From contig OX595991.1 in the NCBI GenBank assembly GCA_951394045.1, forward strand, positions 434,001 through 498,000: DNA of 64,000 bases. Reading direction: 5' to 3'. This DNA is from Nitzschia sp. DOCU1 (taxonomy: Eukaryota; Bacillariophyta; Bacillariophyceae; Bacillariales; Bacillariaceae). Every line of letters starts with the position of its first letter. Position 1 is the stretch's first letter. Both the position numbers and the translations under genes were made by a program. The notes under the pieces are model-generated. The model ran no database searches. It was not told the DNA's origin and worked only from the letters and a program-made list of their open reading frames with translations. This document shows positions 54,104 through 64,000 of the stretch, in pieces.

Positions 54104-57100
54104 ATGCATAATCATAAGGACGAGTTATCCTATTACAAAGTCTCTGAAAGAGTAGGTGGGAAACGCAAAAATTGCGGATGTGACGAAGTTTTCGTTTTCC
54201 ACGAGCAACGCGATGGGGCACGACATGCGCGCCCATCCGTCTATATACCGTCCGAGCCGGGCGAGGTCTTCGCCTCATTGGACCAATGCATTAATTACCG
54301 TATCGCGGCGGAATCGCACGCGATAACACGACTGTACAACCGGAGCTCACCAAAACGCCAGAAAACCGCGCCAGACGAAATTCCGTACTGTTTCGCGCAA
54401 ATTAACACGCGCCTAGGCAAGGCCAAGGCGGCAGCGTTGACGACGCTACTAGACACCGGAGCATCACGAGGACTGATCTCCGAGAAACATGTCAAGAAAC
54501 TACGTGTCAGGACGACACCATCGAGAACCACCTTCACGACAGCTGGAGGTGTCGTCGAGACACACCGCGAAGTAAAAATCCAGTTTAAACTTCCGGAATT
54601 TCATGCCAATAGGGTGATTGAATGGGTCTTCCAGGTGACATCCGACCTTGGCAACTACGACATGATCATTGGCAGAGATCTTCTGCGAGAACTAGGTGTC
54701 AAGTTCGACTTCAAGACAAGGGAAGTCGAATGGGACTCAGCTGCTATAGCAATGAAGATATATGGCGAGACGCCCGACGAAGACGCCTGGCAGGCCGACG
54801 CAGATGGTGGTGCCAAGTCTATTAAACAAATCTTAGACGCTAAATATGCCCCAGCGGACATTCCGCAGAAAATCTCCGAGATGGACCATCTGTCGGAAGA
54901 AGATAAATCCGCCCTCAAGACGCTTCTTCAGAAACATGAGACGCTCTTTGACGGCACGCTCGGCACTTGGAAAGGCGAGCCCTATGATATCGAGCTAAAG
55001 CCTAATGTCACGCCATATCATGCGAGGCCATATCCAGTGCCGAAGGCATATGAACAGACGCTACGCGACGAGGTCGATCGCCTCTGCGCAGTCGGCGTAC
55101 TAAAGAAAGTTAACCGCTCTGAATGGGCGGCACCGTCGTTCATCATACCAAAGAAGGACAAGACGGTACGATTCATAAACGACTTTCGCGAGCTCAACAA
55201 GCGAATCAAGCGGAAGCCATTCCCGCTACCAAAGATACAAGAGCTACTGTTAAAACTAGAAGGTTTTCAGTACGCTACTAGTTTAGACCTAAACATGGGC
55301 TACTACCATGTGGAACTTAGTCCGAACGCAAAGAAACTTTGCACTCTCGTCTTCCCATGGGGAAAATATGAGATGCAGCGACTACCTATGGGACTCAGCA
55401 ATAGCCCCGATATCTTCCAGGAAAAGATGTCGTCGCTGTTCGCAGACCTAGAGTACATACGTACGTACATAGACGATCTTCTAGTACTTACTAAGGGTAG
55501 TTACCTAGACCACCTAGAGAAACTCGACGTGGTACTACAACGTCTGAAAGACACGGGACTCAAGGTGAACATCAAGAAGTCCTTCTTCGCGAAAGCGGAG
55601 CTCGAATACCTTGGCTACTGGATTACCCGCGACGGCATCCAACCAGTAGCAACCAAAGTGCAAGCAATCCAAGCCATGCTCGCACCGCGCAATAAAAAGG
55701 AACTACGCGCTTTCATCGGTATCGTGAATTATTATCGCGACATGTGGGTGCGCCGTTCGCACATCCTCGCCCCGCTCGCATCACTTACGTCGAAAACAGC
55801 TAAGTGGGAGTGGACCGGCGCGCACCAAGAGGCATTTGACACGATGAAGAAAATAATAAGTAAGGAGGTTCTCCTAACTTACCCGAACTTTCATCTACCG
55901 TTTGATATACATACTGACGCGAGCGACACGCAGCTTGGCGCGGTCATCTCGCAGAACGGTAAGCCTATCGCGTTCTATAGTCGCAAACTCAATCCCGCGC
56001 AGACACGGTATACTACTACCGAGCGGGAACTACTAGCTATTGTAGAGACACTCAAGGAGTTCCGTACGATTCTCCTAGGTCAACAGATTCGCGTCTACAC
56101 CGACCACAAGAATCTAACCTATAAAAACTTCAATACCGAACGCGTTATGCGCTGGCGACTCATCCTCGAAGAGTATGGTCCCGAACTCGTCTACGTTCGA
56201 GGTGAGACGAATGTAGTAGCGGACGCTCTTAGTCGACTTGGTAAGGACGAAAAGCCCTTTACCGAGGCCAATTTCGCAGAGTACTTTGGGGGCGACGAAC
56301 TACCTGAAAGCGTCTTCCCCCTTACCTACAAGTACATTATGCGACATCAGCGAAAAGATACCGCGCTGCTCCAAAAGGCAGCGTTGGACAGTAGATATAG
56401 TGTAAAGGTTTTTCGTGGGGGCGGTAAGAAACGTCCTCTAGTAGTTAGAGATGGTAAGATAGTTATTCCGCAGTCACTCCAACGCCGATGCGTTGAGTGG
56501 TACCACGAGACACTGTGTCATCCGGGCGAGACCCGAACAGAGCACACGATTCGGCAGCACTTCTACTGGAAAGGACTGCGAGCCGATGTCGTCGATATCT
56601 GCAAAAAATGCAGGTTGTGCCAATTAACAAAACGCAAGACCCTTAAGTACGGGCACCTACCAATTAAGGAACCCGAGAGCGAACCTTGGGAAATCCTATG
56701 TGTCGATCTCATAGGCCCCTACTCGATTAACCAGGGTAAACGAAATAAGGGTAAACAGAAACAACTCGAGCTTTGGTGCCTTACCATGATTGATCCGGCA
56801 ACTGGCTGGTTTGAGATGGTTCGCGTACCCAATAAAGAGGCTTTTAGTATCGCCGAATTAGCCGAAAAGACGTGGTTCACGAGATACCCGTGGCCGCAAC
56901 AGGTTATTTATGACCGCGGTACGGAGTTCATGGGCGAATTCCGGCGAATGGTCAAGGAAGACTACGGCGTGCTTGCGCGCCCAATCACTGCGAGGAATCC
57001 GCAGGCGAACGCAATACTCGAACGAGTACACCAAACTATCGGGAACATGATTCGTACGTTTGAACTGCAGCACTCAGACGATACAGTCGGACTCGATGGA

Positions 57101-57475
57101 ATCCTGGCAGCCGTGATGTTCGCCGTTCGCGCGACATACCACACTACGCTACAGGCTACGCCGATGCAACTAGTATTCGGTAGAGATGCTATTCTCAACA
57201 CCCGCTTCGAAGCTAATTGGAAGCTCATCCGTGAGCGCAAGGTGCAACGCATTGCGAAGAACAATGCGGCAGAAAACAAAACGCGATTGCCGTATGAGTA
57301 TCGCGCAGGCCAACAGATCATGATCAAGCAGGACCAACAACGTAAGTTCGGTGCTAACCCCTACGATGGTCCGTATCCAATCGTCGCCGTGAATGACAAC
57401 GGTACAGTACGTATCCAGAAGGGTGCCGTTACTCAGACTTGGAACATTCGTAACATACATCCGTATCATAGTTAA
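54104..57475 (+). CDS. pol: Retrotransposon pol polyprotein (PR-RT-RH-IN)
   Basis: 1123 residues from the ATG; it is in the same frame as gag, with one TGA between. Aspartic protease: L-L-D-T-G-A-S (D117). Reverse transcriptase: catalytic Y-I-D-D at 455-458 after the L-P-M-G-L box. RNase H: D-A-S-D-T-Q-L-G-A and the later Y-T-D-H-K-N-L-T-Y. Integrase: an H-H-C-C zinc domain (H-P-G-E-T to C-x2-C), then D-L-I-G-P-Y, D-R-G-T-E-F and N-P-Q-A-N-A-x-x-E, giving the D,D,E triad. No chromodomain was recognised at the C-terminus. It is not clear whether pol has its own start or only readthrough; the ATG lies 37 nt after the gag stop. Confidence 0.95.
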   Translation: MHNHKDELSYYKVSERVGGKRKNCGCDEVFVFHEQRDGARHARPSVYIPSEPGEVFASLDQCINYRIAAESHAITRLYNRSSPKRQKTAPDEIPYCFAQINTRLGKAKAAALTTLLDTGASRGLISEKHVKKLRVRTTPSRTTFTTAGGVVETHREVKIQFKLPEFHANRVIEWVFQVTSDLGNYDMIIGRDLLRELGVKFDFKTREVEWDSAAIAMKIYGETPDEDAWQADADGGAKSIKQILDAKYAPADIPQKISEMDHLSEEDKSALKTLLQKHETLFDGTLGTWKGEPYDIELKPNVTPYHARPYPVPKAYEQTLRDEVDRLCAVGVLKKVNRSEWAAPSFIIPKKDKTVRFINDFRELNKRIKRKPFPLPKIQELLLKLEGFQYATSLDLNMGYYHVELSPNAKKLCTLVFPWGKYEMQRLPMGLSNSPDIFQEKMSSLFADLEYIRTYIDDLLVLTKGSYLDHLEKLDVVLQRLKDTGLKVNIKKSFFAKAELEYLGYWITRDGIQPVATKVQAIQAMLAPRNKKELRAFIGIVNYYRDMWVRRSHILAPLASLTSKTAKWEWTGAHQEAFDTMKKIISKEVLLTYPNFHLPFDIHTDASDTQLGAVISQNGKPIAFYSRKLNPAQTRYTTTERELLAIVETLKEFRTILLGQQIRVYTDHKNLTYKNFNTERVMRWRLILEEYGPELVYVRGETNVVADALSRLGKDEKPFTEANFAEYFGGDELPESVFPLTYKYIMRHQRKDTALLQKAALDSRYSVKVFRGGGKKRPLVVRDGKIVIPQSLQRRCVEWYHETLCHPGETRTEHTIRQHFYWKGLRADVVDICKKCRLCQLTKRKTLKYGHLPIKEPESEPWEILCVDLIGPYSINQGKRNKGKQKQLELWCLTMIDPATGWFEMVRVPNKEAFSIAELAEKTWFTRYPWPQQVIYDRGTEFMGEFRRMVKEDYGVLARPITARNPQANAILERVHQTIGNMIRTFELQHSDDTVGLDGILAAVMFAVRATYHTTLQATPMQLVFGRDAILNTRFEANWKLIRERKVQRIAKNNAAENKTRLPYEYRAGQQIMIKQDQQRKFGANPYDGPYPIVAVNDNGTVRIQKGAVTQTWNIRNIHPYHS

Positions 57476-57493
57476 GTCCTGTCCCTCCGTCAT

Positions 57494-57502
57494 GGGGGCG
57501 GG
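57494..57502 (+). other. Polypurine tract
   Basis: GGGGGCGGG immediately before the TG of the 3' LTR; it contains one C. It is the expected primer for plus-strand DNA synthesis. Confidence 0.6.
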
Positions 57503-58035
57503 TGCAGTACACTGCTTTGCACGTCGACTCCTTCGAATGATTGTAGTCCAAAATTATTAGTCTACTTAGTCATGTGCGACATCATGTGTGATGACGTAGC
57601 ATGACGAAAGCGTTGCGCGCGGACGCGGACGCTAGGCCGGTCTCGGACATCCTCGGACAGGCCCATAACCTATTGACGTCACCGACGACGTGACGTTGCA
57701 CGACACAGGCATCGCGCATGACTCCTGCTGGTCGAATGCCGATGAGATCCTAGTGTCAATGCCACCTAAGATCTGGCACCTCGATGACATTGCGGTGACT
57801 ATACTTTATTCCAGAGTAGCTGACGACGTCCAAAGAACCCTAGTACAACGTCGTAGCTAATCTACTACAAGATGCATCAACCTCCTGTTCGGATTGTTGT
57901 CGATGCATGTCAAAGGTCTCGACTCTACTAGAACTACGAGAGCCTACGAGACAACTTGCATGAGAAATACATCTAGTTTTTAACTTAGCCATAATTTTTT
58001 CACAACTATTTCGATCCTACAAACGACGTAGTGCA
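57503..58035 (+). repeat. 3' LTR
   Basis: 533 bp with the same ends and, by eye, the same sequence as the 5' LTR at 52306-52838. Followed by CCAG. Confidence 0.95.
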
Positions 58036-58039
58036 CCAG
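58036..58039. repeat. Target-site duplication (right)
   Basis: CCAG after the 3' LTR, matching 52302-52305. Confidence 0.6.
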
Positions 58040-59868
58040 TAATGAGTATCTATAATACCTAATAATATCATTGGCGTTGTCTCGTCATCGTCAACGTAGT
58101 AGTAGTAGTAACATCCGAAAATCGACATGGCGCGAGGTGAAAGCGTTTGTGACTCAATTGACTGTTGCCCAAAGTGCTCGAGTCAGTCTATTGGATGTTC
58201 AAACTTATCGAGTCACGGGCATATGTCTGCTGGACATTTGTCCTGCAAAATTCATACTATAGACATCAATAACAGCAACAACACAACCCTCTTTCACCAA
58301 CAGACAACACTCTATCCACAGGCATTGCAGCAGACGAGATGAGATTAAAGTGACGAATGATGTCATGATGATGATGGACCAGCTGCTGCCTAATCGCCAA
58401 GTGTTCAAGGAATGACTTTTAAAAGGTCGCCTTGTTTGTTGTTGCAAGGATTCCGTGGCAGTCAAGAAGAAGCAGTGCTGCTGCTGCATTTCATCGGCAG
58501 CAGTCGACTAAATACCCCGGAGCATTCCCAGCAATCAACAACAGGAACTACATCATCATACGGTACACAGAGTTGTTTCAGACGATTTTCATTATTCTTC
58601 AGATGAAAATGCTATCTTATCATTCATTTCTTCAGCGGCGTACCTACACTCTCGGAGTTGTTGTTACGAGGAGCAGCGATGAGAGAGACTCCACCATCGG
58701 AGTTTACGGTCCTTTCATCAAACCATGTCCGTCGTCTAAAGACATCATAATCTTCACGCTTACAAGACACAAGAGAAGCATTCGTCCCAACCCAATAACG
58801 CATTAACATGATGGAGGCAGACATTGAAATGGAAGGCAGCAATAGTTCTGATCCTTCGTCCCAACAACGCATCAACATGGAGGCAGACATTGAAATGGAA
58901 GGCAGCACTAGTTCTGATGCTTCGATCTCTACAGCAGACAGTGATGCTTCTACAGTAGACAGTGATGCTTCAAGCACTACAGACAGTCACGGTTCCAGGC
59001 AAGGCAACAGCGAGTCTAGTAGCACCACGGTTGGCTTTTCCTCGGCTATTGCCAGCTGGTACATGATTGAAGATTATGATAGTTCAGTCAATCCAATCGA
59101 TAAGGTCGTTTCTTTTCGACCATCTTCTTCTCTGCTTTCGACAAAGAAGGAGGCAAACGGGGCTGCAACGGGGGCTGTTGGACGGAGGACATCGTGGAGC
59201 TGGTGGCGATCGATTGGATGACCGACAAAGAAAGTGGATGGCATCAGCATGCATCCCTTGTCGATCGGTGTTGGAGGGAGACGCACGAAAGATGGGCGCG
59301 GTACAAGTGAAATCCGGCGCGGGAATCTTTAACTCTATAAACACAATTTTTGGCACCCTGGAAAGGTAAATATAGTTTCCGGGGACGGCCCGGCGCGCGG
59401 TAAATGCAGAATTATCCAGGATTCCCACCGCGATTTCCATACCCTATAGAAATGGCCTAATGCAAGATACCATATGTGAGATGCGCGTCATCCATCGGCT
59501 GCGGAAGTTTTATCTGGTACTTTCAGCTTTAGTTGGACATCGTCATCGATTTTCTTTCGTTTCTCCGAGACATGGGAAGCTTATTTATATTAGTAGTCGC
59601 AACCACCGCGAATCGAAAGTTATCGTAGAAAAGGTCCTCGAGACACCAGCGGCGGTTTGCTTGGACTATGCAACGCGACTACTCGGAGTACTATCGACCG
59701 TGGTCACTAGCTAGCAAATGGGAACGAGAGGCTTGTGTAAACCTAAGTTAGCGGGGTAGTCCACCCCGATAACTTCGTGGGTGATCTAACCCAACTTGTG
59801 ATAATGCTGTTTTGGTTTGGTATTAAAACGGTTGTTCTAATAGAAAGGGATGGAACAGGATCTTCTAA
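58040..59868. other. Gene-poor region 3' of the retrotransposon
   Basis: About 1.8 kb. It contains one low-confidence ORF (58808-59221) and trinucleotide-rich stretches near 58080-58110. No other gene or RNA recognised. Confidence 0.45.
58808..59221 (+). CDS. Hypothetical Ser-rich ORF with an internal repeat
   Basis: 137-residue ORF. The block M-E-A-D-I-E-M-E-G-S-x-S-S-D occurs twice near the start; the DNA upstream of each copy is also similar (CCCAA...CGCAT), so a segment of about 70 bp was duplicated in tandem. The protein is Ser/Asp-rich with no signal peptide or known domain. It may be a real young gene or a chance ORF in decayed DNA next to the retrotransposon. Confidence 0.25.
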   Translation: MMEADIEMEGSNSSDPSSQQRINMEADIEMEGSTSSDASISTADSDASTVDSDASSTTDSHGSRQGNSESSSTTVGFSSAIASWYMIEDYDSSVNPIDKVVSFRPSSSLLSTKKEANGAATGAVGRRTSWSWWRSIG

Positions 59869-62800
59869 CTATCCAGTGACAAGTCCCAAAGTCTTGATTC
59901 CAACGACGCAGAAGGAGCAAGTCATGCAGATACGATTGTTCATGCTTTCGTCGGCGTACTGTGATCCACAGTAAGAGCACTGAGTCGAGGGCTGCCCAGC
60001 GTAGATGGGCACAAAGTCACGGCAGTCGATCGCAAAGGACTTGCTTTCGTCGTAGTTCAATTGATGCTCGTTACGGGCCATTTGCTCACTCTTTTGGCGC
60101 ACCTTGGTCGCCTTGAGCTTGAGATCAGCATTCTTCTCGCTGCTCATATCGGGCAGTTCCAGAAGGCGGCGAGCAAAACTGGCGGCAACAATGTAGTTCT
60201 TGTGCTTGAAGGCAGTACCCATGGCCGAACGAAGGGCCAATAGCAAATGCACAGGCTGCAAGTTACAGTGAGTGAAGTACGCAGCCAGTTCCGTACCACG
60301 AACGGGATCGGCTCCGGCCGTCGTCATGGCGGCCTTGAGTCGAATAGCCGTGATGTATTCACGGCAGATAGTCATCATTTCCTTCATTTCGCTCTCTTCT
60401 TGGCGATTGACCGTCACAACCATGGGAATCTTGGTAAGGACATCGGCAAACGCGGCCTGGGACTCGGTGAATTTGCCCCCTTGGAACAGGCGGTATCCAT
60501 TTCGAACTCCAGCCACAAGGTCCTTCATGTACAAGTATGTTCGAGGCAGCGACTCGGTACCAGGATGTCCTGATGCGTCGTTTCGTAGAAGCGGCATGGG
60601 CATCCTGCCGCTTCCTGGTACTCCTGGAACGCTCATCATGGCACCCAAGTAGCAACCCATCATTGAATCCTTCAGTACGTTGAAATCAGAGGCGGCGATT
60701 TGACGATTCAACAATTGAAGCGCGGAGGACATTCCACCAGCAGCAACGTGATCGGATGCATGAGAACTGTTGGCAACCCAACAGCCAGCCGGGGGTCTTC
60801 CTGAAGGAGGCATTTGGAATCCAGAATCGTCAGCGATCATATCCATACCATCGTCATCAGCGGCAGCCGGTCCCCCAAGGTCGAGGTCATCCCCAAGATC
60901 ACCGAGTTCGTCGTCCCAATCGTCAGCTCCAAAGTCAAGGTCATCCCCAGCTGCCAAATTGGTGCTTGGTCCGGCATCCACATCATCGCCAAAACCAGCA
61001 TCGCCGTCATCCCAGGCGTCTCCGCCAGCGTCCGGCATCGGTGCAGCCGCAGCAGCGGCGTATTCTTCTTCCGGCGCGTCGGGTGTAGCAGCCGAAAGGT
61101 CCGCCAGCGTCGACTTTTGTACTTCTAGAGTCGGCCAATTCGCTTCACGGAAGATTGGGGTAGGCGGTTGAAGTAGACGGCCTCCACTACAATCGGTGGC
61201 AGCAACAGCCGCGTCAGTCTTGGCAGCAATGCCTGCCACGTCACCATTGTTGGTCTCAATAGCAATCTTGATACGCTCCGCATCATCGGCAAGTCCATGG
61301 ATACGAGCACACATGTAGGCTAGAGGCAGGTTACCACTGGCTTCCAAGACTGAAACTCGTTCCGATGCATCACCCAACAAGAGTGCGTTGTGATAGCGTC
61401 CCATGATATCGTTTCGCATCTGCGAAATCTTGAGCATCTTTCGGAGTTTCTCCGTGTCTCCGGAAATGAGATACAAAAAGGATAGTCGGTCGAAATCTTT
61501 GGTGCGTTGATAGGACATTTCCACGACTTGGTGGTTACCCTGACGCAACGCCTCACTACCGAGTTCACCCCAAATATCGCGGCCCGACTCGGATTGCTGT
61601 TCGAGGGCAAAGGCAGATTCCATGGCGGCTTCAATATCACCGCAGGCTAGGGCCAATCGGAAGCGCGTCTTGGGCTCACGCACAAAATGAAGGGCAACCT
61701 CGGGAAAGCCCTTGGACTGCAAGTATGCGACAATAGAGCGTCCACAAAGACGGCTGTGTTTGACCATGTGCATGACTTGTCCATACTAACGTGAGGAAAA
61801 GGGAAGTTCGGTGAGACATTTCATTCTTCTTCTAGGCAATCCAAGCTTTGTGGCGCTTACCTTCTTGTTGGCCAAAGCCAACTTGAAACGAGCTTCTGTT
61901 GTATCAATAGAAATGACACGAGCCCGAGCTTCGCGATCCAAGCAAAAGAGTTGATCTTTGACAGCACGCATAGCGTACAAAGGAGCATCCAAGGTACGAA
62001 TGGTTCCTGTATCTCCGGACGGCATGCAGTACTTGACATGATGCAAAGTCGTGTACAAGAAGAGATTGGAAGCAGTTCCACCAGTGGGGCTGACATCCCA
62101 GCATCCACTCTTAATACGAACATTGTCCGAAATGCTGCACAATTGCTCCAATTGACGGTCGGCAATGACAACACCATACTTGCAGACAATCGCCACCTTG
62201 GATCCATCGGGACTCCATACCACCGTCTTGATTTTGGGGGCGGTGATCTCGCCCAAGACACGTCGCGATTGGACTTCAAACAAAATAGCGCGATCTTCGG
62301 CTCGCAACAAGATGCGACCGCTAGCACCTCCTTCCAACAAGGCATCGACATTGGCGACGGGTGGTTGCACGCGCTTGGTAGTTTCATTGTTCAAGTTCTT
62401 GATGACAATTTGGCGTTGATGACGGTCCAAGACGGCAAAGCGGTTGCGTCCCAAAAAGACAGCAGGTCCCAAACAGGATCCGCGCTTGCCGTCTGTGACG
62501 CTGCCACTGGCATTTGTCAACGAGAAGGTAATCAACTCGTAGCTGCCACCGTCCACGTCACTGCAAACCAAAATGTTACCCTCGGTGGGGTTGTGCTGGT
62601 TGTACGCCAAGTAGCGAGGAGCACTTCCAATGCCGTCTGTCTGGGCTTGTTGTCCTACACGACGCAACGAAGCAATAGGGACATCGACGCCACCAGAAGC
62701 TCGACCATAATCATGCAAGAACAATTCTCGTCCTCGGACATAATATAGCTGGTTGGCAGTGCCTGGGGCAGAGGCGGGTCGCTCGCGTTCCAACTTGAAG

Positions 62801-63917
62801 ACGATCATACCGGAATCGTGGCCGGCCGCCAGCAAGTTTTGGGCTCGATGGGCTGCCAAGATCCAGAAGCGGTCGCCTTCTCGACGGAAGGTTTGGACTC
62901 CGACACGCTTGGAAACATCCCAAACTCGAATACTGCGATCTTCCGAGTTGGAGACAACAAGATCATGTTTGGGGTGGAACAAACAACACGAAACATTGTT
63001 GGCGTGTCCCCGAAGTGTATCTACTTCCCACGCCTTGGTTTCGCTCATACGCCAGAGCTTAACTTGACGATCATCGGCAGCCGACGCCAATAGAGGCAGA
63101 GTGGGGTGGAAACATGCCCAGTTGACACCACGGTCGTGTCCTTCCAAGACATACTTGACCACAACATCGTTGGTACCAAAGAGTTCGGCTTGGACATTGA
63201 GGGCCGTCGAGGTGGTCGCACTGCGGCTGGCCATGGGATCCATCATGGCATCGCCCATTTGCTTTTTGCGCAAACCAGTCGTGTCCCAGACGCGGACCGT
63301 CTGATCCAAACTCGCCGAGACAATCAAATCCTCGGAAGGATGAAAGGACGCGCACATAACGTAGTGATTGTGGCCCGTCAAGACGCTCAAACAGGAACGC
63401 TTGTGGAAGTCCCACAGCCGCAAGGTTTGATCATCAGAGGCACTCAAAATCCAGGGAAATTGAGAAGGATTCGGATGAAATTGGACGGTACGAATGTAAT
63501 CCAAGTGTCCTAGAAGAGTAAATAGACATCTTCGCAGCTTGTAGTCCCACACTTTGATCTTGTAGTCGTCACCACCCGAGACAATCATCGGCTCGTTGAG
63601 GTGAAAATCAACGCCACGCACCGGGCCTTCGTGCTCTTCAAAACGATCAATAACAGTTCCAACGCGATAGTCCCATCTGCCATCATACAAGGAAAGCAAG
63701 AGATGAGTCACCAAATCAGTAAGCATGGACCATTGACAAGGACGGAGACGATACTGATGGATATCGTGCATCGACCCCGCCGACCTCTCCAATACTTCAC
63801 TTGTTCGACTTACAATTGAATCACGCCATTGTGAAGAGACGCACACACCCACGGCCGCACTGGGTGAAATGCTAATCCCTTCACACGGGCTGACTTGCTT
63901 TCAAACTTGGTCAACAT
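59869..63917 (-). CDS. COPA: Coatomer subunit alpha (COPI)
   Basis: Exons 63917-63814, 63676-61861 and 61785-59869; introns of 137 and 75 nt, phases consistent, 1278 residues (family about 1200-1250). Alpha-COP is the large WD40 subunit of the COPI coat for Golgi-to-ER retrograde vesicles; its beta-propeller reads KKXX cargo signals. The start [14 protein letters not shown] is the family's N-terminus. Seven WD40 repeats follow, with [13 protein letters not shown] and [10 protein letters not shown] helical region begins after the second intron (H-M-V-K-H-S), followed by an Asp-rich linker and the conserved C-terminus with [13 protein letters not shown]. The C-terminal end has two CxxC-like pairs. 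The linker is unusually rich in Asp/Gly/Ala. Confidence 0.97.
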
Positions 63918-64000
63918 GGTAAAATGTTGGATTATGACCGAGAGGCATTGGCGGTTCAACGCTGTGCCGCTCATCTCGCGCCGCCCGCCGCCATCGCCGC
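63918..64000. other. COPA upstream region (window edge)
   Basis: The last 83 bp lie upstream of the COPA start codon. The end is GC-rich with repeated GCCGCC-like triplets. No gene can be called. Confidence 0.5.

Larger units (their letters stand above)
52306..58035 (+). mobile_element. Complete Ty3/gypsy LTR retrotransposon
   Basis: A 5.73-kb element with two 533-bp LTRs, gag, and pol in the order protease, reverse transcriptase, RNase H, integrase, which is the Ty3/gypsy order. All ORFs are intact and the LTRs look identical by eye, so insertion was recent and the element may be active. A G-rich polypurine tract precedes the 3' LTR. No canonical primer-binding site starting TGG is seen after the 5' LTR. 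CCAG flanks both ends. Confidence 0.95.

Noticed and set aside
61951..62748. 265-codon plus-strand ORF
   Set aside because: Antisense to COPA coding sequence with no recognisable domain.

Overview
The window is nuclear DNA from a photosynthetic stramenopile, most likely a pennate diatom such as Phaeodactylum tricornutum (organism name is inference). The evidence is: short GT-AG introns (mostly 62-137 nt); two fucoxanthin-chlorophyll-type light-harvesting genes; several proteins starting with a signal peptide ending at an A-S-A-F or G-F junction, the diatom bipartite plastid-targeting signature; and a diatom-type Ty3/gypsy retrotransposon. No CRISPR, tRNA or rRNA gene was seen. All exon boundaries were worked out by hand from GT/AG sites and codon phase.

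Layout: 1-12475 (+) is the 3' part of a giant VPS13 lipid-transfer gene in four exons. 13143-14906 (+) is a VASt-domain protein. 15310-16716 (-) is plastid phosphoglycerate kinase and 17443-19056 (-) a fucosyltransferase-like type II membrane protein. 20413-23904 (+) is a STAND/AAA ATPase; 24532-26679 (+) is a cationic amino-acid transporter, convergent with a two-pore EF-hand channel (26735-28138, -). 28761-32592 (+) is a WD40+TPR DCAF-type protein. 32785-33476 (-) and 33743-34494 (+) are two light-harvesting genes sharing one 266-bp promoter region.

The middle holds a glutaredoxin-2-type protein (35041-35996, -), a six-exon alpha-L-fucosidase (36601-38487, +), a DEDD 3'-5' exonuclease (38952-40038, -), ESCRT-III SNF7/CHMP4 (40522-41523, +), an HNH nuclease (42240-43464, -), a plastid-type Era GTPase (44262-45698, +), a plastid-type bestrophin (46954-48598, +) and a protein with two copies of a Cys/His motif (49005-50513, -).

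A complete LTR retrotransposon occupies 52306-58035: two 533-bp LTRs that look identical by eye, gag, and a PR-RT-RH-IN pol ORF. gag and pol are in the same frame, separated only by one TGA. The window ends with coatomer subunit alpha (59869-63917, -).

Themes: lipid transfer and membrane traffic (VPS13, VASt protein, SNF7, COPA) and plastid function (PGK, LHCs, Era, bestrophin). The most unusual observations are the single-stop gag/pol arrangement, PDZ-like segments inside VPS13, the channel's degenerate selectivity filters, the duplicated Cys/His motif, two introns of 3n length without in-frame stops, and an identical 14-nt E2F-like site in two intergenic regions.
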